A stretch of DNA of 64,000 nucleotides, taken from assembly GCA_021234155.1 (NCBI GenBank), contig JAJEKV010000241.1:246001-310000 (forward strand), given 5' to 3'. Below the pieces are notes generated by a model, which searched no databases, was not told the DNA's origin, and saw nothing but the letters and a program-made list of their open reading frames with translations. The translations under genes and the position numbers were made by a program. Positions 1-16,094 of the stretch are shown piece after piece; the stretch's first letter is position 1, and every line of letters begins with the position of its first letter. The stretch comes from Isoetes taiwanensis. Lineage: Eukaryota > Streptophyta > Lycopodiopsida > Isoetales > Isoetaceae.

Positions 1-436
1 AGCACAAGTGAAACTGCAAGGATCCATAAGGAAGAAATGGGACAATTGGAACTAGTATAAAAATAGAGCAACCAATTAAAGAAACTCACGGATTATGAGA
101 GACAAATGGAGCAATAATAGACAATTAAAACTAGATATGTGATGGGTAACATGGATGTAAGTAAGAAAATGACTAAGGCAGTGAAAATTAACGAGATAAA
201 AAAGGATTAAAGGCACATAGGTCTTAGGGTAGCTGAACATCAACAAGAACCAAACCCCATAAGAGACACATATAAACCATTAGGGAAAAACGAGTCCAAC
301 ATCACTGCTGCTAAACATATGAAAAAAGGTCAGATTAAGCAACGAGCACTTTGGAGGAAAAACAGACCAATCTACGAAAATAATCTTATGCAAGAGACCA
401 TGCCTAATGCCTATAACTTGGATATGTGCAAGTCTG

Positions 437-709
437 CTATAAGTTATAGTTTCCATGAGGAAAAACAAGCGGTAAAACAGGCTCTACCAAAGCCCGAAAC
501 AAGTGGGCTTTCCGTGGCCAATCATGAATTTCTGCGCGAAAACAATTGTTTTGCATGGCATAGAGTGCTCTCCATCCAGCAGCCACCCGCTTGGTAATAC
601 ACTGTTCCCAAAGTGTGTTCTTACAGAATTCTACACCAAGATACTTGTAGCTATCTACAACTTCAACTTCGCGGCTATCATAGTGCATAGGGGGAACTAC
701 ATGTAGCAA
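437..709 (-). pseudogene. LINE reverse-transcriptase C-terminal fragment
   Basis: Read on the minus strand, the peptide contains VDSYKYLGVEF, TKRVAAGWRALYAMQNNC and HLFRALVEPVL. This order (a YKYLGV motif, a GWRALYALQN-like segment, then a short linker and ALVEPVL) is typical of the region after the catalytic domain in RTE/Jockey-like non-LTR retrotransposon reverse transcriptases in plants. The catalytic FADD box is absent, so this is a short relic. Recognisable homology ends near 482, after which the frame runs into host sequence. The fragment interrupts one unit of the surrounding tandem repeat, so it arrived after the repeat formed. The exact LINE clade cannot be decided from about 75 residues. 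Confidence 0.8.
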
Positions 710-1546
710 ATGTCAATGCATCATGAACCAAATATATCACATACATATAAATATTGATGCAATATGAAATATGAAATAGAATAAGGTCAACAGTTATCCA
801 TGTCAAACATAATATATACATGCGCGATATAATATGCTTGCCAAACCATAAGAATTCTTATACATAACTCCATACCTTGGATACGTACATGTCTACTATA
901 AGTTATAGTTCCCATGAGAAATCATGCAACTTGTGAATTCTAAAAACATGCATCATGTTAAAACTCGAAATATAGGAATGTAGAATACCAAATCACATAG
1001 AACTAGGGAAAAATGAGTCTAACATCCTAAACATATGAAAAAATGTTAGTTCAAGCAATGTGAGCACTCTAGAAGAATAGAATAGAATAGAATAGAAGAA
1101 AAACAAACTATACTACGAACATAACCTCTATGTCAGATATCATGCCTAAAGCCTATAACATAAGATCCGTGCAAGTCCAACCACAAGGTATCGTTTCCAT
1201 GAGAAAAAACGTGATAAAAGAATTGACAAGGCACATTGGTGATAATGCAATTACAACACCAATAAGAAATATACCACCCAAAAGAAAAATCATAAACCCA
1301 ATGTATCACACTCATATAACAAACACTTATGCAATATAAGACATGAAATAGAAAGATGTCAACAATTATCCACGTCATAATATACATGTCCATAATAATA
1401 CGCTTGACAAACCAGAAAGAATGCTCATGCATAACCCCATGCTGACATTATGCCTGTATACTCTACGTACGTACATATCTACCGTACATGTCTACCGTAC
1501 GTGTCTACCGTAAGTTATAGTTTCCATAAGAAAATAAGCAACTTTT

Positions 1547-1549
<3 letters not shown>

Positions 1550-1577
<28 letters not shown>
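1550..1577. repeat. Poly-T run, 28 nt
   Basis: An uninterrupted T homopolymer inside the degenerate repeat. It may be the A-tail of a minus-strand retroelement, but no element body is recognisable beside it. Confidence 0.9.
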
Positions 1578-1582
<5 letters not shown>

Positions 1583-2099
1583 GCATCATGGAAAAACTCG
1601 AAATATAGAAAATTAGACTACCAAACCTTATGGAACTAGGGAAAAACGAGACCAACATCATCGATGCTAAACAGACGAAGAAGGTTAGTTAAAGTAATGA
1701 CCACTTTGGATGGAAAACAAACTAACCCAAGAAAACAACGCGAACCACATAATATAAGAATCTAAAACAAGAAAAAGGAATGGGGGAGGCGTCTGTGAAA
1801 TCCAAACTAGCAAACCAACAAGGTGAACCAAGAACTATACAAGCCCAAATTGACAAACCAAAAAGTGAATCACAAGCTATACAAGCACCAACAAACGAAA
1901 ACATATCAACCTAGAGAAAACCACCACAAACACCAGACTAAGGCCCGTTTTCTACGATCAAACTGTCTTATTTTTTATTAGATTTGGTTGGTCCAAGTCA
2001 GCATCTAAGACATGACAGATTTTCCATGGCAATTTTTAAGACTTATCATAAAGCTCTTCCGTACAACCTTGCAGTCTCATTTTCTTCCGGGGGATCCCC

Positions 2100-3080
2100 C
2101 CCCCCCCACAGGCGGTCCAGCGCGGGCAAGGGCGCATTGCTGACATGGAAACCATCTCGGTGCGCCGTCCAGGGCCTGCGTTAACGTGTCAGTCCCTTCG
2201 TTATCAGCCGTGTACCCCGTTATCAGCCAAGGCGTGCGCGACGGGACTAGAGCCGCCTCAGGCAATCCGGCGGGGACAAGGTCGCATTGCTGATGTGGAA
2301 ACCATCTCGGCACGCCGTCCAAGGCCCGTATTGATGTGTCAGGCCCCCCGTTATCAGCCAAATACCCCGTTATCAGCAAGGCATACGCCATGCGCGACGA
2401 TACTAGAGCCACCACGGACGGTCCGGCGCGGGCAAGATCGCATTGCTGACGTGGAAACCATCTCAGCATGCCGTCCAAGATCCATGCTGACGTGTCAGGC
2501 CCTCATTATCAGCCAAAACCCCCGTTATCAGCCAAGGTGGGCGCGATGGTCCTAGAGCGGGCCGACCGGTCTGGCGCAGGCAAGGGCGCATTGCTGATGT
2601 GGAAAACATCTCGACACGCCATCCAAGACCTGTGCTGATGTGTCAGGCCCCCCGTTATCAGTCATGGCGCGGGAGGAGGCCGCCAACCCAGGCTTTAAGC
2701 GACAATGTTGGCTCCGGGCGGTCATATGCCGCAAAAGCAGAGCCGGGGCGGAAAAATGCGGGGAGCATACACTAAAACTAGACGAGGGATGTCCTCCAAG
2801 GCTGTAGTCATGTGGAAGGCCACCCGTTATCGGCCTTGGCACGAGAAGAGGCAGTAAAGACCGCCGCATCTACCACGTGCCGCTCCGTGCGGCCTTGCTT
2901 GGCCGATGCGGATCCTGCGCGTGGAATGACGTGTTGCTGACGCGGAAACCATCTCCCCTTGTCGTAAAAGACCAGTGCTAATGTGGCAGGCCACCCGTTA
3001 TCGGCCGCGGCACGAGATGAGGCCGCCAACTCGGGCTTGAGGCGGCAATGATGGCTCTGGGCGGTCATGAGCCACAAACA
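2100..3080. repeat. GC-rich tandem repeat, units of about 150-160 bp
   Basis: The motif GCATTGCTGAYRTGGAAA followed by CATCTCGGCRCGCCGTCCA recurs at about 2134, 2284, 2440 and 2588, and in altered form at 2933. Between copies lie 'gttatcagcca' and 'ggtccggcgcggg' phrases. A longer unit (gaggaggccgccaac...gggcggtcat) occurs near 2670 and again near 3020. The block is much richer in G+C than its surroundings and begins after a run of C. Open frames here on both strands only reflect the lack of AT-rich stops and have no family features. It is satellite-like or a fragment of a GC-rich mobile element. Confidence 0.75.
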
Positions 3081-4387
3081 CGGATTCGGCAGTATCATAA
3101 TTCCACATAACTTACTCTCTGAATTGCCATATCAACTCCCAAACATCCAACATTGCTTTGATACCAACTTTGATGAGCCTCTCGAGTTGCCAGGAGGGTC
3201 AACTCGGCAGGTTCGTCATAGTTGGTGGTTGAGATTGGGTTCTCTCTCAATTCAACTACTATCTATCTATCTATCTTATGTCAAGCATCTTGATGTCCCA
3301 GTAATTTTTGCATTTGGATATCTAATGCAACACCTATGTGAATACCAACTAGTTTTACTTATTTTCACTTATAGGAAAAAAAATGTTAATATGGCTAAGG
3401 CTAAGCAAGTGTATACAAGCTAGAGAGTGACATAACCACTAGTTGCAACATAGTCTTCGAGCCCACACTCCATGCACACAATATGCCCATTAAAGCTGAA
3501 ATTTTGATGTGCTCGTCATGGTCAGAGTCACTGTTTACACCTTTATTATCCAATGATATATGCTTGATATTATCCAATAAATTGTTAATATATACACAAC
3601 TTAATGTCTAAAAGATATAGCTCAGGGTTATATCTTCATCACTTGCTCGAGAGGTATGCTTAACGGAGGCCAACTAGCAATCTAGAACCGAAACATGATT
3701 CTAAATATAATCCAGATCTACTGGCTTTGGGGGGGGATTTCGTGTGTTTGCTATACGTCCCCCATAGCTTTGACACCTGTTCACACTCACATTTGCCCTG
3801 GAATCATGCACCCAAAATCACCTTCAATGATAGAAAATGAACTGGAAAGCAAGCTAAGATGAGCAAGAGGTGAGCAGGAATGGACATCAGAGTGGCCTAC
3901 TTTGAAAGCCCATAAGTCCGGTTTTGAATTGAAACAATTTCTGTTTCTTTAAACAGATTAAGTCTCAGGCTCTCCAACAACGTAATTTTGCTCCTTTTTT
4001 ATTAAAATCTCCAGGTCTCCATTGCATTCAAACCTTAACACACACCACCCCCCTCCCAGGAAAACCTCTACCCAAAATCAAGGTGTTTATGATAGATAAA
4101 TAGATAGATATTATTTTTTATGTCATACCACATGGCAACATGGTGTAGGGACATATGACAGTCCCTAAATATTCCAAGATCCAAGATCAAAGAACTGGAG
4201 GCCTGATTAAGAGTTAAGGTTACACCTTCATTATACAATGATGATATATGTTTGATATTATCCAAAGAATTGTGGATGTATACACAACTTGATGTCCAAA
4301 AGATATTACTTTATGAAGCTAGAGAACATGGAGATTTTGGAAGGATTATGCTTGGAAGAGAATCACATTTTTTGTATGTATATGTAT

Positions 4388-4483
4388 GGGGGGATGGAAA
4401 CAGGGGAGACGATTCCAGGGGGTCCCGCGACCGGCGGCAGCCGGGAGCGGGTCCTGGAATCGTCGACCCTGTTTCATCCCCCC
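4388..4483. repeat. Near-perfect long inverted repeat with GC-rich loop
   Basis: The left arm (4388-4419, GGGGGGATGGAAACAGGGG onward) and the right arm (4453-4483, ending CCCTGTTTCATCCCCCC) are reverse complements with only a few differences. They enclose a very GC-rich loop of about 33 bp with CCGGCGG. The element abuts a second inverted-repeat element at 4484, and its paralogous partner region near 3640 lacks it. A small foldback transposon or MITE is the likely explanation; no flanking duplication was identified. Confidence 0.65.
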
Positions 4484-4608
4484 ACAACATGGCAACTGGG
4501 GAGGAGAGAAATTTTGATCCGTTTTACCTGTTCTTCACCTGTTGAGCGGAATCCAGCCTGCCTATTTCCATTCCGGAAGCGGAATGGGCTCCCCAGTTGC
4601 CATGTTGT
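4484..4608. mobile_element. Small MITE-like element, 20-bp terminal inverted repeats
   Basis: ACAACATGGCAACTGGGGAG at the left end is matched by its exact reverse complement at the right end (4589-4608), giving a 125-bp non-coding element with perfect termini. A second, shorter inverted repeat (ccattccg...cggaatgg) sits inside. There is no coding capacity, so it would need a transposase in trans. I see no clear target-site duplication; the left side directly abuts another foldback. Confidence 0.7.
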
Positions 4609-4645
4609 AATAGAGGTATTCTCATTGGAGGCTAACCAACGGTCT

Positions 4646-5098
4646 GAGGGCCTTTTCACACGATGTCTTATAATATGGCTGTCCCATTTCATATAAGACA
4701 TCATTTGTGACTCCAAAGCAAAAAATAAGACACACAAATATAAGTTGTTTTCACACTACAGGGTGTCTTATGTAAATGAGACACGTCTTATGTAAATGAG
4801 ACACTAATAAATACTAGTGTGAAAACCATCACAAAATAAGACCACCTTTTATTTTGAATATGATTGGTCAATAGAATAAAATAGAATATAATAAGTGGTG
4901 TCTTATTTTATGGCGGGGGAAGTCCCCCGGTATAAAATAAGACTCCATTGCCCTTACCGAACCTATCCAAACCTACCCGAACCTAAATGAGACATGTCTT
5001 ATATGGTTCCGTGTGAAAACCAGTTCTTCTTAAATGCTGACATGGACCAATAGTATGCCTTAAAATATAAGACACACTAGTCGTGTGAAAAGCCCCTC
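4646..5098. mobile_element. MITE, 453 bp, TIR starting GAGGGSCTTTTCACACGA
   Basis: The left end reads GAGGGCCTTTTCACACGA and the right end is the reverse complement of GAGGGGCTTTTCACACGA. Both are followed inward by a related TGTCTTATA motif, and this motif also recurs inside (near 4680, 4760 and 4785). There is no coding capacity. A paralogous empty site exists: the flanks (gaggctaacc...tct and aaaccgaa...gattctaaat) are continuous at 3666-3705. The insertion therefore sits between 'tct' and 'aaaccg'; the duplicated target is at most 2-3 bp. Superfamily not assigned. Confidence 0.75.
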
Positions 5099-5458
5099 AA
5101 ACCGAAAGAAGATTCTAAATGGAATTGAGATCTAGTGTACCTAATCAAGGTGTTTATGATAGATAATATTTTTTACGTCATACCACATGGCAGCATGGTG
5201 TAATGACATATGAAGGTCCCTAAATATTCCAAGATCAAAGAAGCAGAGGCGTGATCGAAAGGGTGGACCCAAAAAGCTTGCAAGCCGAAGGGAGGGTAAT
5301 GGGTTTAGGAAGTGGAGAATTGTCGACTACCCACAGAAAGCAACAGTTACGTGGAAAGGTTTAAAGTTTATAAACAGACCAGGGAGGCGCCATACCCCCA
5401 AGGTATTCTCCTTTTCCAAATAAAATGCGAACCTCGGAGCTTCTCCTTCCATGTAGAG

Positions 5459-7296
5459 ATGGCCATATCCGGCCCCCTGCTCCTTCTCTCGCTCTTCTTC
5501 GTTTTTCCCCCAAGCTCCTCCTCTGTTCCTGGCTATGCCCAATTGCTCCAAGCAGCTCAACACCCGGCATTCGCCCAATGGATTACATCCATCCGTCGCA
5601 GCATCCATCAGCATCCTGAATTAAGTTTTGAGGAATGGAATACCAGTGCCCTAATCCGGCAGGAGCTTCACAAGCTCCAAATTCCGTTCCGTTGGCCCCT
5701 TGCTGATACTGGTGTAGTTGCTTCTATTGGTTCCGGTGGTCCCCCTTTTGTTGCTCTTAGGGCAGACATGGATGCTTTGAAGATGCAAGTAAGTCTCCTT
5801 ATTGAGGTTTTCCTGCTGCATTTTTTTTTTCCACAAAATTTTCGCTCTGTTCTTAGACTTTGGTAAGAATTTGTATGATGAATTCCTCAGGAATTGGTAG
5901 AATGGGATTATAAAAGCAAAGTGGATGGCAAAATGCATGCTTGCGGCCATGATGCACATGTCGCCATGCTTCTTGGAGCTGCAAAATTGCTCTCTCAGCG
6001 GCGGCACCTTTTGCAGGTTTGAGATGTTGCCATATAAATTCTCATATAACTCGATTTTCCACAAGCATTATTGGACAAACAATTTGAATGTAGGCATCAT
6101 TGGCAGGGAACAGTTTTACTGATATTTCAACCGGGGGAAGAAGGTCATGCAGGGGCAAAGCGCATGATTGAAGAGGGCGCTCTTGGACAGGCAGAGGCAA
6201 TTTTTGCATTACATATATCTCCAGATTATGATGCTGGAATTGTTGCATCTCGTCCGGGGCCTGCATTAGCAGGGAGTGGGTTATTTGAAGCAGTGATTCA
6301 AGGAAAAGGAGGCCATGCTGCTTTTCCACATCAGACAGCAGATCCAATCTTAGCAGCATCTTTTGTGGTAGCAAGCTTGCAACATTTGGTATCTCGTGAA
6401 ACTGATCCTCTTGAAAGCCAGGTATTAATCCTATCATCTTCATTCTATTTTAACTTAGCTGCCTGTATGAGCCAGAAATTCCCAGTATTCTAACTTATAA
6501 GTTATCTGATTCCCAGTATGAACCAAAAAATGCCTGTATTCTAACTTATCTGGACTACTTAGCAGGAAGATTAGTATGAAGTATAAAATAAGCAGAGATT
6601 TATTATTTTGTAATCAGTTTTTTTTACTTCTTTAAATTTAACATATGAAATGCATAACAGGTTGTCTCTGTCACATCAATCAAAGGAGGGGATGCATATA
6701 ATGTAATTCCCAGCTCAGTTACCATCAGAGGGTCATACCGTAGCTTCTCCAGGACAGGGATCATGCTGCTAAAGGAAAGAATCCAACAAGTATGTTTATT
6801 TTACATAATCAAATTTAGAGCAGAACATTTTAAGAAATAGTGCTTTTTTGACCTTAGCACTTGATGCGTTTGGCAGGTAATTATCGACCAGGCTAATGTG
6901 CATAGATGCGTGGCCACTGTTGATTTTGCTGAAAATAATCGTCCACTTTATCTTCCCACAATTAATGACAAGCACTTGCAACAGCAGGTGCATGATGTAG
7001 CATCTAATTTACTTGGACCTGACAGAGTCGTGTTAGCAAAGCAAATTATGGCAGCTGAAGATTTTGCTTTCTACTTAGAACACATTCCTGGCGTCATGTA
7101 TAATATTGGAATAAGAAACGAATTAAAGGGTGCTGTTCATGGTGTTCATTCCTCTTATTTTCAATTAGATGAAGATATTTTGCCAATAGGATCTGCTATG
7201 CACACTGCTATTGCAGAGAAATATCTTCAATCTGCTGCCAAAAATGCCACTTTGAGTTTTGCAACAACGCAGACATTTATAGGATGCGCTTCCTAG
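5459..7296 (+). CDS. IAA-amino acid hydrolase, ILR1-like (M20 metallopeptidase)
   Basis: Five exons with GT/AG introns in phase 0: 5459-5788, 5891-6016, 6107-6421, 6661-6789 and 6877-7296, giving 439 residues, close to the usual length of about 440. The family cleaves amide-linked indole-3-acetic acid conjugates to release active auxin, normally in the ER. Residues 1-28 look like a signal peptide ([16 protein letters not shown]). HPELSFEE and LRADMDAL follow, then the metal-binding HACGHDAH (exon 2), the catalytic pair in FQPGEEG, and the dimerisation-domain motif [10 protein letters not shown] (exon 3). [12 protein letters not shown] lies in exon 4 and [15 protein letters not shown] in exon 5. 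The start codon is the ATG directly before the signal peptide, although an open frame extends upstream to 5312. The C-terminus (FIGCAS) has no KDEL/HDEL retention signal, unlike several ILR1-type enzymes. No frame breaks are seen. Which conjugate it prefers cannot be read from sequence. Confidence 0.93.
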
Positions 7297-8960
7297 GATG
7301 TATTATTAGGTCAGGTAAAGGATTAACCAAAATCGCGGTGGCCTCATGACACCATATATTTTGATCGTTCTATGTAGAGTTCAAACATTGTCAAGAAGGT
7401 ATAGTCTTTGAAGAAAGTTGGTCATTTATACTATGCATGAGAATATGTTCCTCATACTTTTGAATATTCAATTTATAGACAATTCATAACACATCAAATG
7501 TCAACTATAGAAATGGGAAACAAATGCACTACTCTAAACATCGGTAGCATATGAATGAAAAAATTGGAGGTAATCCAACCTTTGCATCATAGGCAAGAGA
7601 AATGTCAAAAAAGACATCATCTATGTACCAATAGAAATCCAGCACAAATTATGCATTGCTTTCATACGCTAAAAATGTGTTTCCTGCTTTTGCTATTGTT
7701 TATGCCAAGTTTGATCATATTTTTCTGTGGCATAACTTCTTAACCTTTCATTTCAAAGTATGCCACTTCTGATTCTTTACAGTTGGATTAAATAACTCTT
7801 CTTTTCAAAAGAGTCTATATCAGAACGTAGCAATCAAGATAAGGTCTTCTTCTACAAAAGAATAGTCGGTGCTAAACAAAAAGCCCAAATTTTAACAGGG
7901 GCTTCTTGAGGCCAAGACCATATCACATGTGCAGGTCAAGGTGCCATGGTGCCAGGTCACAAATTTGCAAACCTTAGAGTACCCCACAAAGTATTAAGAT
8001 AAGATAAGATAAGATGAATTTTTACGTCCACGAGAACCCAACGGGTTATGGGACGGCACAAGTAAGGGCAACAACCCATCTAAAACCTAGGGACTAGGCC
8101 CCATCACCAAACACAATAATCAAATATTAAAAGGCTACCAAGAATAAGATAACATAATGCTTATGCTAGTGGAAAAAAAAAACAGAGAATGGTTCGTGCT
8201 AAATTTGGTTAGCTGTTTAAGACAGATAGAGCAGCAAAGGAATAGTTTAGATATAGGTTCAAAAGCAAACTGCAACTGAAAAGAAATGTTATATGTGCAA
8301 TCTCTTAAGTCAAGGTAGAGATAAGCAGATGCATAAGGGAAGCCTCTTTCTTCCTATTTGCTTTGGGGCAGTTTCAGCAAAGAGGGAATGCATCATATCA
8401 TGGATTAAGCTAAGCAGAGCATAAGCAGGAAAGGCTCCAGAGATACATGGCAAAGTTTTTTTACAAATCTAGCCTTGGAGCTCTATAGACATAATAGAAC
8501 AGCAGAGCAGAAGAAGTGCCTCAATCAAACAAAGGGGAAGTAAAGGATTGCAGACTGTGATCCAGAGAAAACACAAGCTTATATCACCATCAACATAATA
8601 GCTTTAGGTATTTTAGATTAGCATGAATACTGAACCTTCCCTCTTGCTTCTCTGGATCTTAATTTACTCAAAACAAAATACCAAACACTTAGGAAATCTG
8701 GCAATATACTCTGCAAGTATATGCAATGTTGGTGATCCAAGGGACTAGAAAAACAGTGAAACTTAGAATCAAACAGCTATACAATATACAGATAAACAGA
8801 GTAACGATGGCTAATACATCCTGATTTCTCTAGAAAAACTATGGCTGGTACCTGCAACTGGAGTTCCCATTCACAAAGCTTAGTCTTCACGATGGCCTCT
8901 TCGCAAGGGTAGACTTAGACAAAAAATCATAGCGTTGGACTTAAATCCCTAAAGCCCAAC
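7297..8960. other. Intergenic, no gene seen; includes SINE/LINE-like tail
   Basis: AT-rich DNA downstream of the hydrolase. At about 7998-8125 a (GATAA)n run is followed by 'gaatttttacgtccacgag', 'cccaacgggttatgggac' and 'aaaacctagggactaggcccc'. The same phrase with different wording follows the (ATAGA)n run at 24,461, so this is another copy of a minus-oriented retroelement 3' end. The rest shows no coding signal. Confidence 0.5.
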
Positions 8961-9138
8961 TTTGCAAACTCAATTCGTCGAGTTGCTTACTGCCCAGAGC
9001 CCAGCTGTTTTGCGTTGGTGTAGAGGTCTATTGGTTTTCTGGAGGAGCGGGATCAACATTAACCCCCATAAATCAGGTCTGAAAGCCCCTAGTATGAAAA
9101 TCCATAGTAGAAGGGATATGGCCCTAGAAACGTACCTA

Positions 9139-9187
9139 AATCTGGCTATGAATTCTTGCAAATCCATAGCCAGATTTGCAAGAATTC
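9139..9187. repeat. Two interleaved perfect inverted repeats (A-B-A'-B')
   Basis: AATCTGGCTATG (9139-9150) pairs with CATAGCCAGATT (9165-9176). GAATTCTTGCAAAT (9150-9163) pairs with ATTTGCAAGAATTC (9174-9187). The two stems of 12 and 14 bp are perfect and overlap, so they are mutually exclusive as simple hairpins; one transcript could alternate between them. No gene is assigned around it. Confidence 0.85.
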
Positions 9188-14625
<5,438 letters not shown>

Positions 14626-14629
14626 AAAC

Positions 14630-14760
14630 CCTTCCACCAGCCGCAGGTTAGGTGGCCCCTTTTAGATAGGAATTTATCTAATCTGATTACAATGGGGAGT
14701 AGGGTCTGTTGTAAACAGAGAACCCTACCCAATCTCGTATACAAACTACTCTTAGAATAT
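14630..14760. repeat. Hairpin-rich dispersed repeat (family H), diverged copy
   Basis: Contains aaaaaacccttccaccag, then ggttaggtggcc (first hairpin), then GTAGGGT...CTGTT...AACAG...ACCCTAC (second hairpin). Related copies lie at 21,650-21,815, 25,755-25,920, 39,825-39,940, 43,400-43,520 and 48,085-48,205. The paired arms are kept in each although the bases differ. Possibly a SINE-like element with structured RNA. Confidence 0.55.
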
Positions 14761-15414
14761 AAAACTTACAGGTTTAGCTTGAGTGATCTCCTCATGCTTT
14801 CGATATCAGATTGTAATCCAGGGAACTGATTGTCATGTAGTGTCAGGAAACACAATATCCACAATACCATTTTTGAGGAACCCGTTGTTGCAAAGTGCTA
14901 GGAGATGGCCATAGAGATGTTGCATCAGCATTCAATAGCATCTTGATGATGTCTGTTTTGAGAAATCTAGAGTATAATAGTGTAAAAGTTTTTTCAAAAT
15001 ACACAACCAGACCATGGAAAAACTCTTTCCATAAAAACCCATGGTTGGTGGAACGTGGAACGCATGTTACATTTTGAGTTCGATGTACAATCATATTGAT
15101 GCAAATAGAACTTACAAATTTAGATTGAAACTTTGAGATTTAAATTGAAACGCAGAAAATTCATTATTGTACCTCCTTGCTCTTGGTCCAGGCCCTTAAG
15201 ATATGTACAGCAAAATTGAAGTTGGATATCATGCAATTAGTCATCCTTGATCATAATAGAGGAATATCATGCAATTAGTCATCCTTGATCATAATAGGCT
15301 CCTCAATTAAGGCGTAAACGATGTCCACATCATCATTTTGCAGTTTATGTGCTATGTTCTGTATAAAATAAAAAAGCGATTGGTTAGAAAGTAGCATAGT
15401 ATAGGAGATAACAC

Positions 15415-15560
15415 CGACCTCAAATCAAGGATCTAGGTTAAACCTAGAAACTGAAATAACATTAAAAAACCCTTTTAAGCCTGATTTACATCGGACCTTT
15501 AAGACCTCTAAGTCCATTTGGACATAAAAAGCCTTTTTAGGCTGCTGATCTGAACAAGAT
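15415..15560. repeat. SINE-like dispersed repeat (family C), diverged copy
   Basis: The phrase 'ctaggttaaacctagaaact', then 'aacattaaaaaac' and a pyrimidine stretch leads into several short hairpins. Related copies are at 40,430-40,600, 44,005-44,160 and 48,690-48,845. Half-related copies begin with aaaaccttttaaaatctg at 16,095, 22,355 and 26,450, and another lies at 51,700-51,845. No coding content. I could not identify definite A/B boxes. Confidence 0.45.
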
Positions 15561-15861
15561 ACAAGTGATTATCTAATCCAGGGCCTTGATTTGAGACATT
15601 AATATACAAGAAATTGAAGATATGTTCTAAACAAAACAAAGTAAAGATATAACCACAAATATAAGCTATACGACAAGATGTAGAAAAGGAAAACAGCAGG
15701 AACAGATGCGGACAAGCAATTACTTCAACAAAGGAAGCAAAAATATAAGAGAGCAATAAGTATGGAAAACAAATACAAGATACTAAATATTCAATAGGAA
15801 AGGAAGACCATTTTATATTTCATATACCAACTGAAGTTTAAACAGACTGAAGATCATTTTT

Positions 15862-15981
15862 TATAAGCTTATCAAGCTGCAGTTTAGATCTTAAGAGGAA
15901 ACTTGTAGCAGAATAAGAACCTATAAGCTTATCAAGCTGCAGTTTAGATCTTAAGAGGAAACTTGTAGCAGAATAAGAACC
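15862..15981. repeat. Perfect 60-bp tandem duplication
   Basis: TATAAGCTTATCAAGCTGCA and the following 40 bases occur twice in direct succession with period 60 and no differences seen. This is one of several two-copy duplications in the window. Confidence 0.95.
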
Positions 15982-16094
15982 TAGACTACCATCATATCAT
16001 GAAAAAGATGGTAATTACAGATAGAAACATAATTGCAAAATTCAAAAATACTACAGAAATTTTTCCGCAACCATTGTGTTGAAAAAAAAAAAAA

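Larger units (their letters stand above)
230..1745. repeat. Degenerate tandem repeat, about 3 copies of 0.6-0.7 kb
   Basis: The phrase around 'aactagggaaaaa...aacat' recurs near 275, 1000 and 1630. It is followed each time by related text (aaacatatgaaaa, aagcaatg, gagcactttgga). A second shared block, 'taagttatagtttccatga', occurs near 440, 900 and 1510. The copies are clearly diverged, so the array is old. Copy 1 is interrupted by a LINE fragment at about 480-709. Copy 2 holds a short (AATAG)n run near 1080. Nothing else in this stretch looks coding. Confidence 0.6.
3540..5260. repeat. Duplicated AT-rich block around three inverted-repeat elements
   Basis: Two pairs of paralogous stretches are visible. 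3547-3640 matches 4238-4330 (attatccaatgat...acaactt...aaaagatat). 4076-4215 matches 5143-5260 (aatcaaggtgtttatgatagata...ccctaaatattccaagat). The 3660-3720 stretch also matches the flanks of the element at 4646-5098 and so acts as an empty site. The extra length of the second copy comes from the inverted-repeat elements listed separately. Confidence 0.65.

Noticed and set aside
2077-3098. Several open frames over 90 codons on both strands
   Set aside because: They follow the GC-rich tandem repeat and its low stop-codon density; no family motif, and both strands are equally open.
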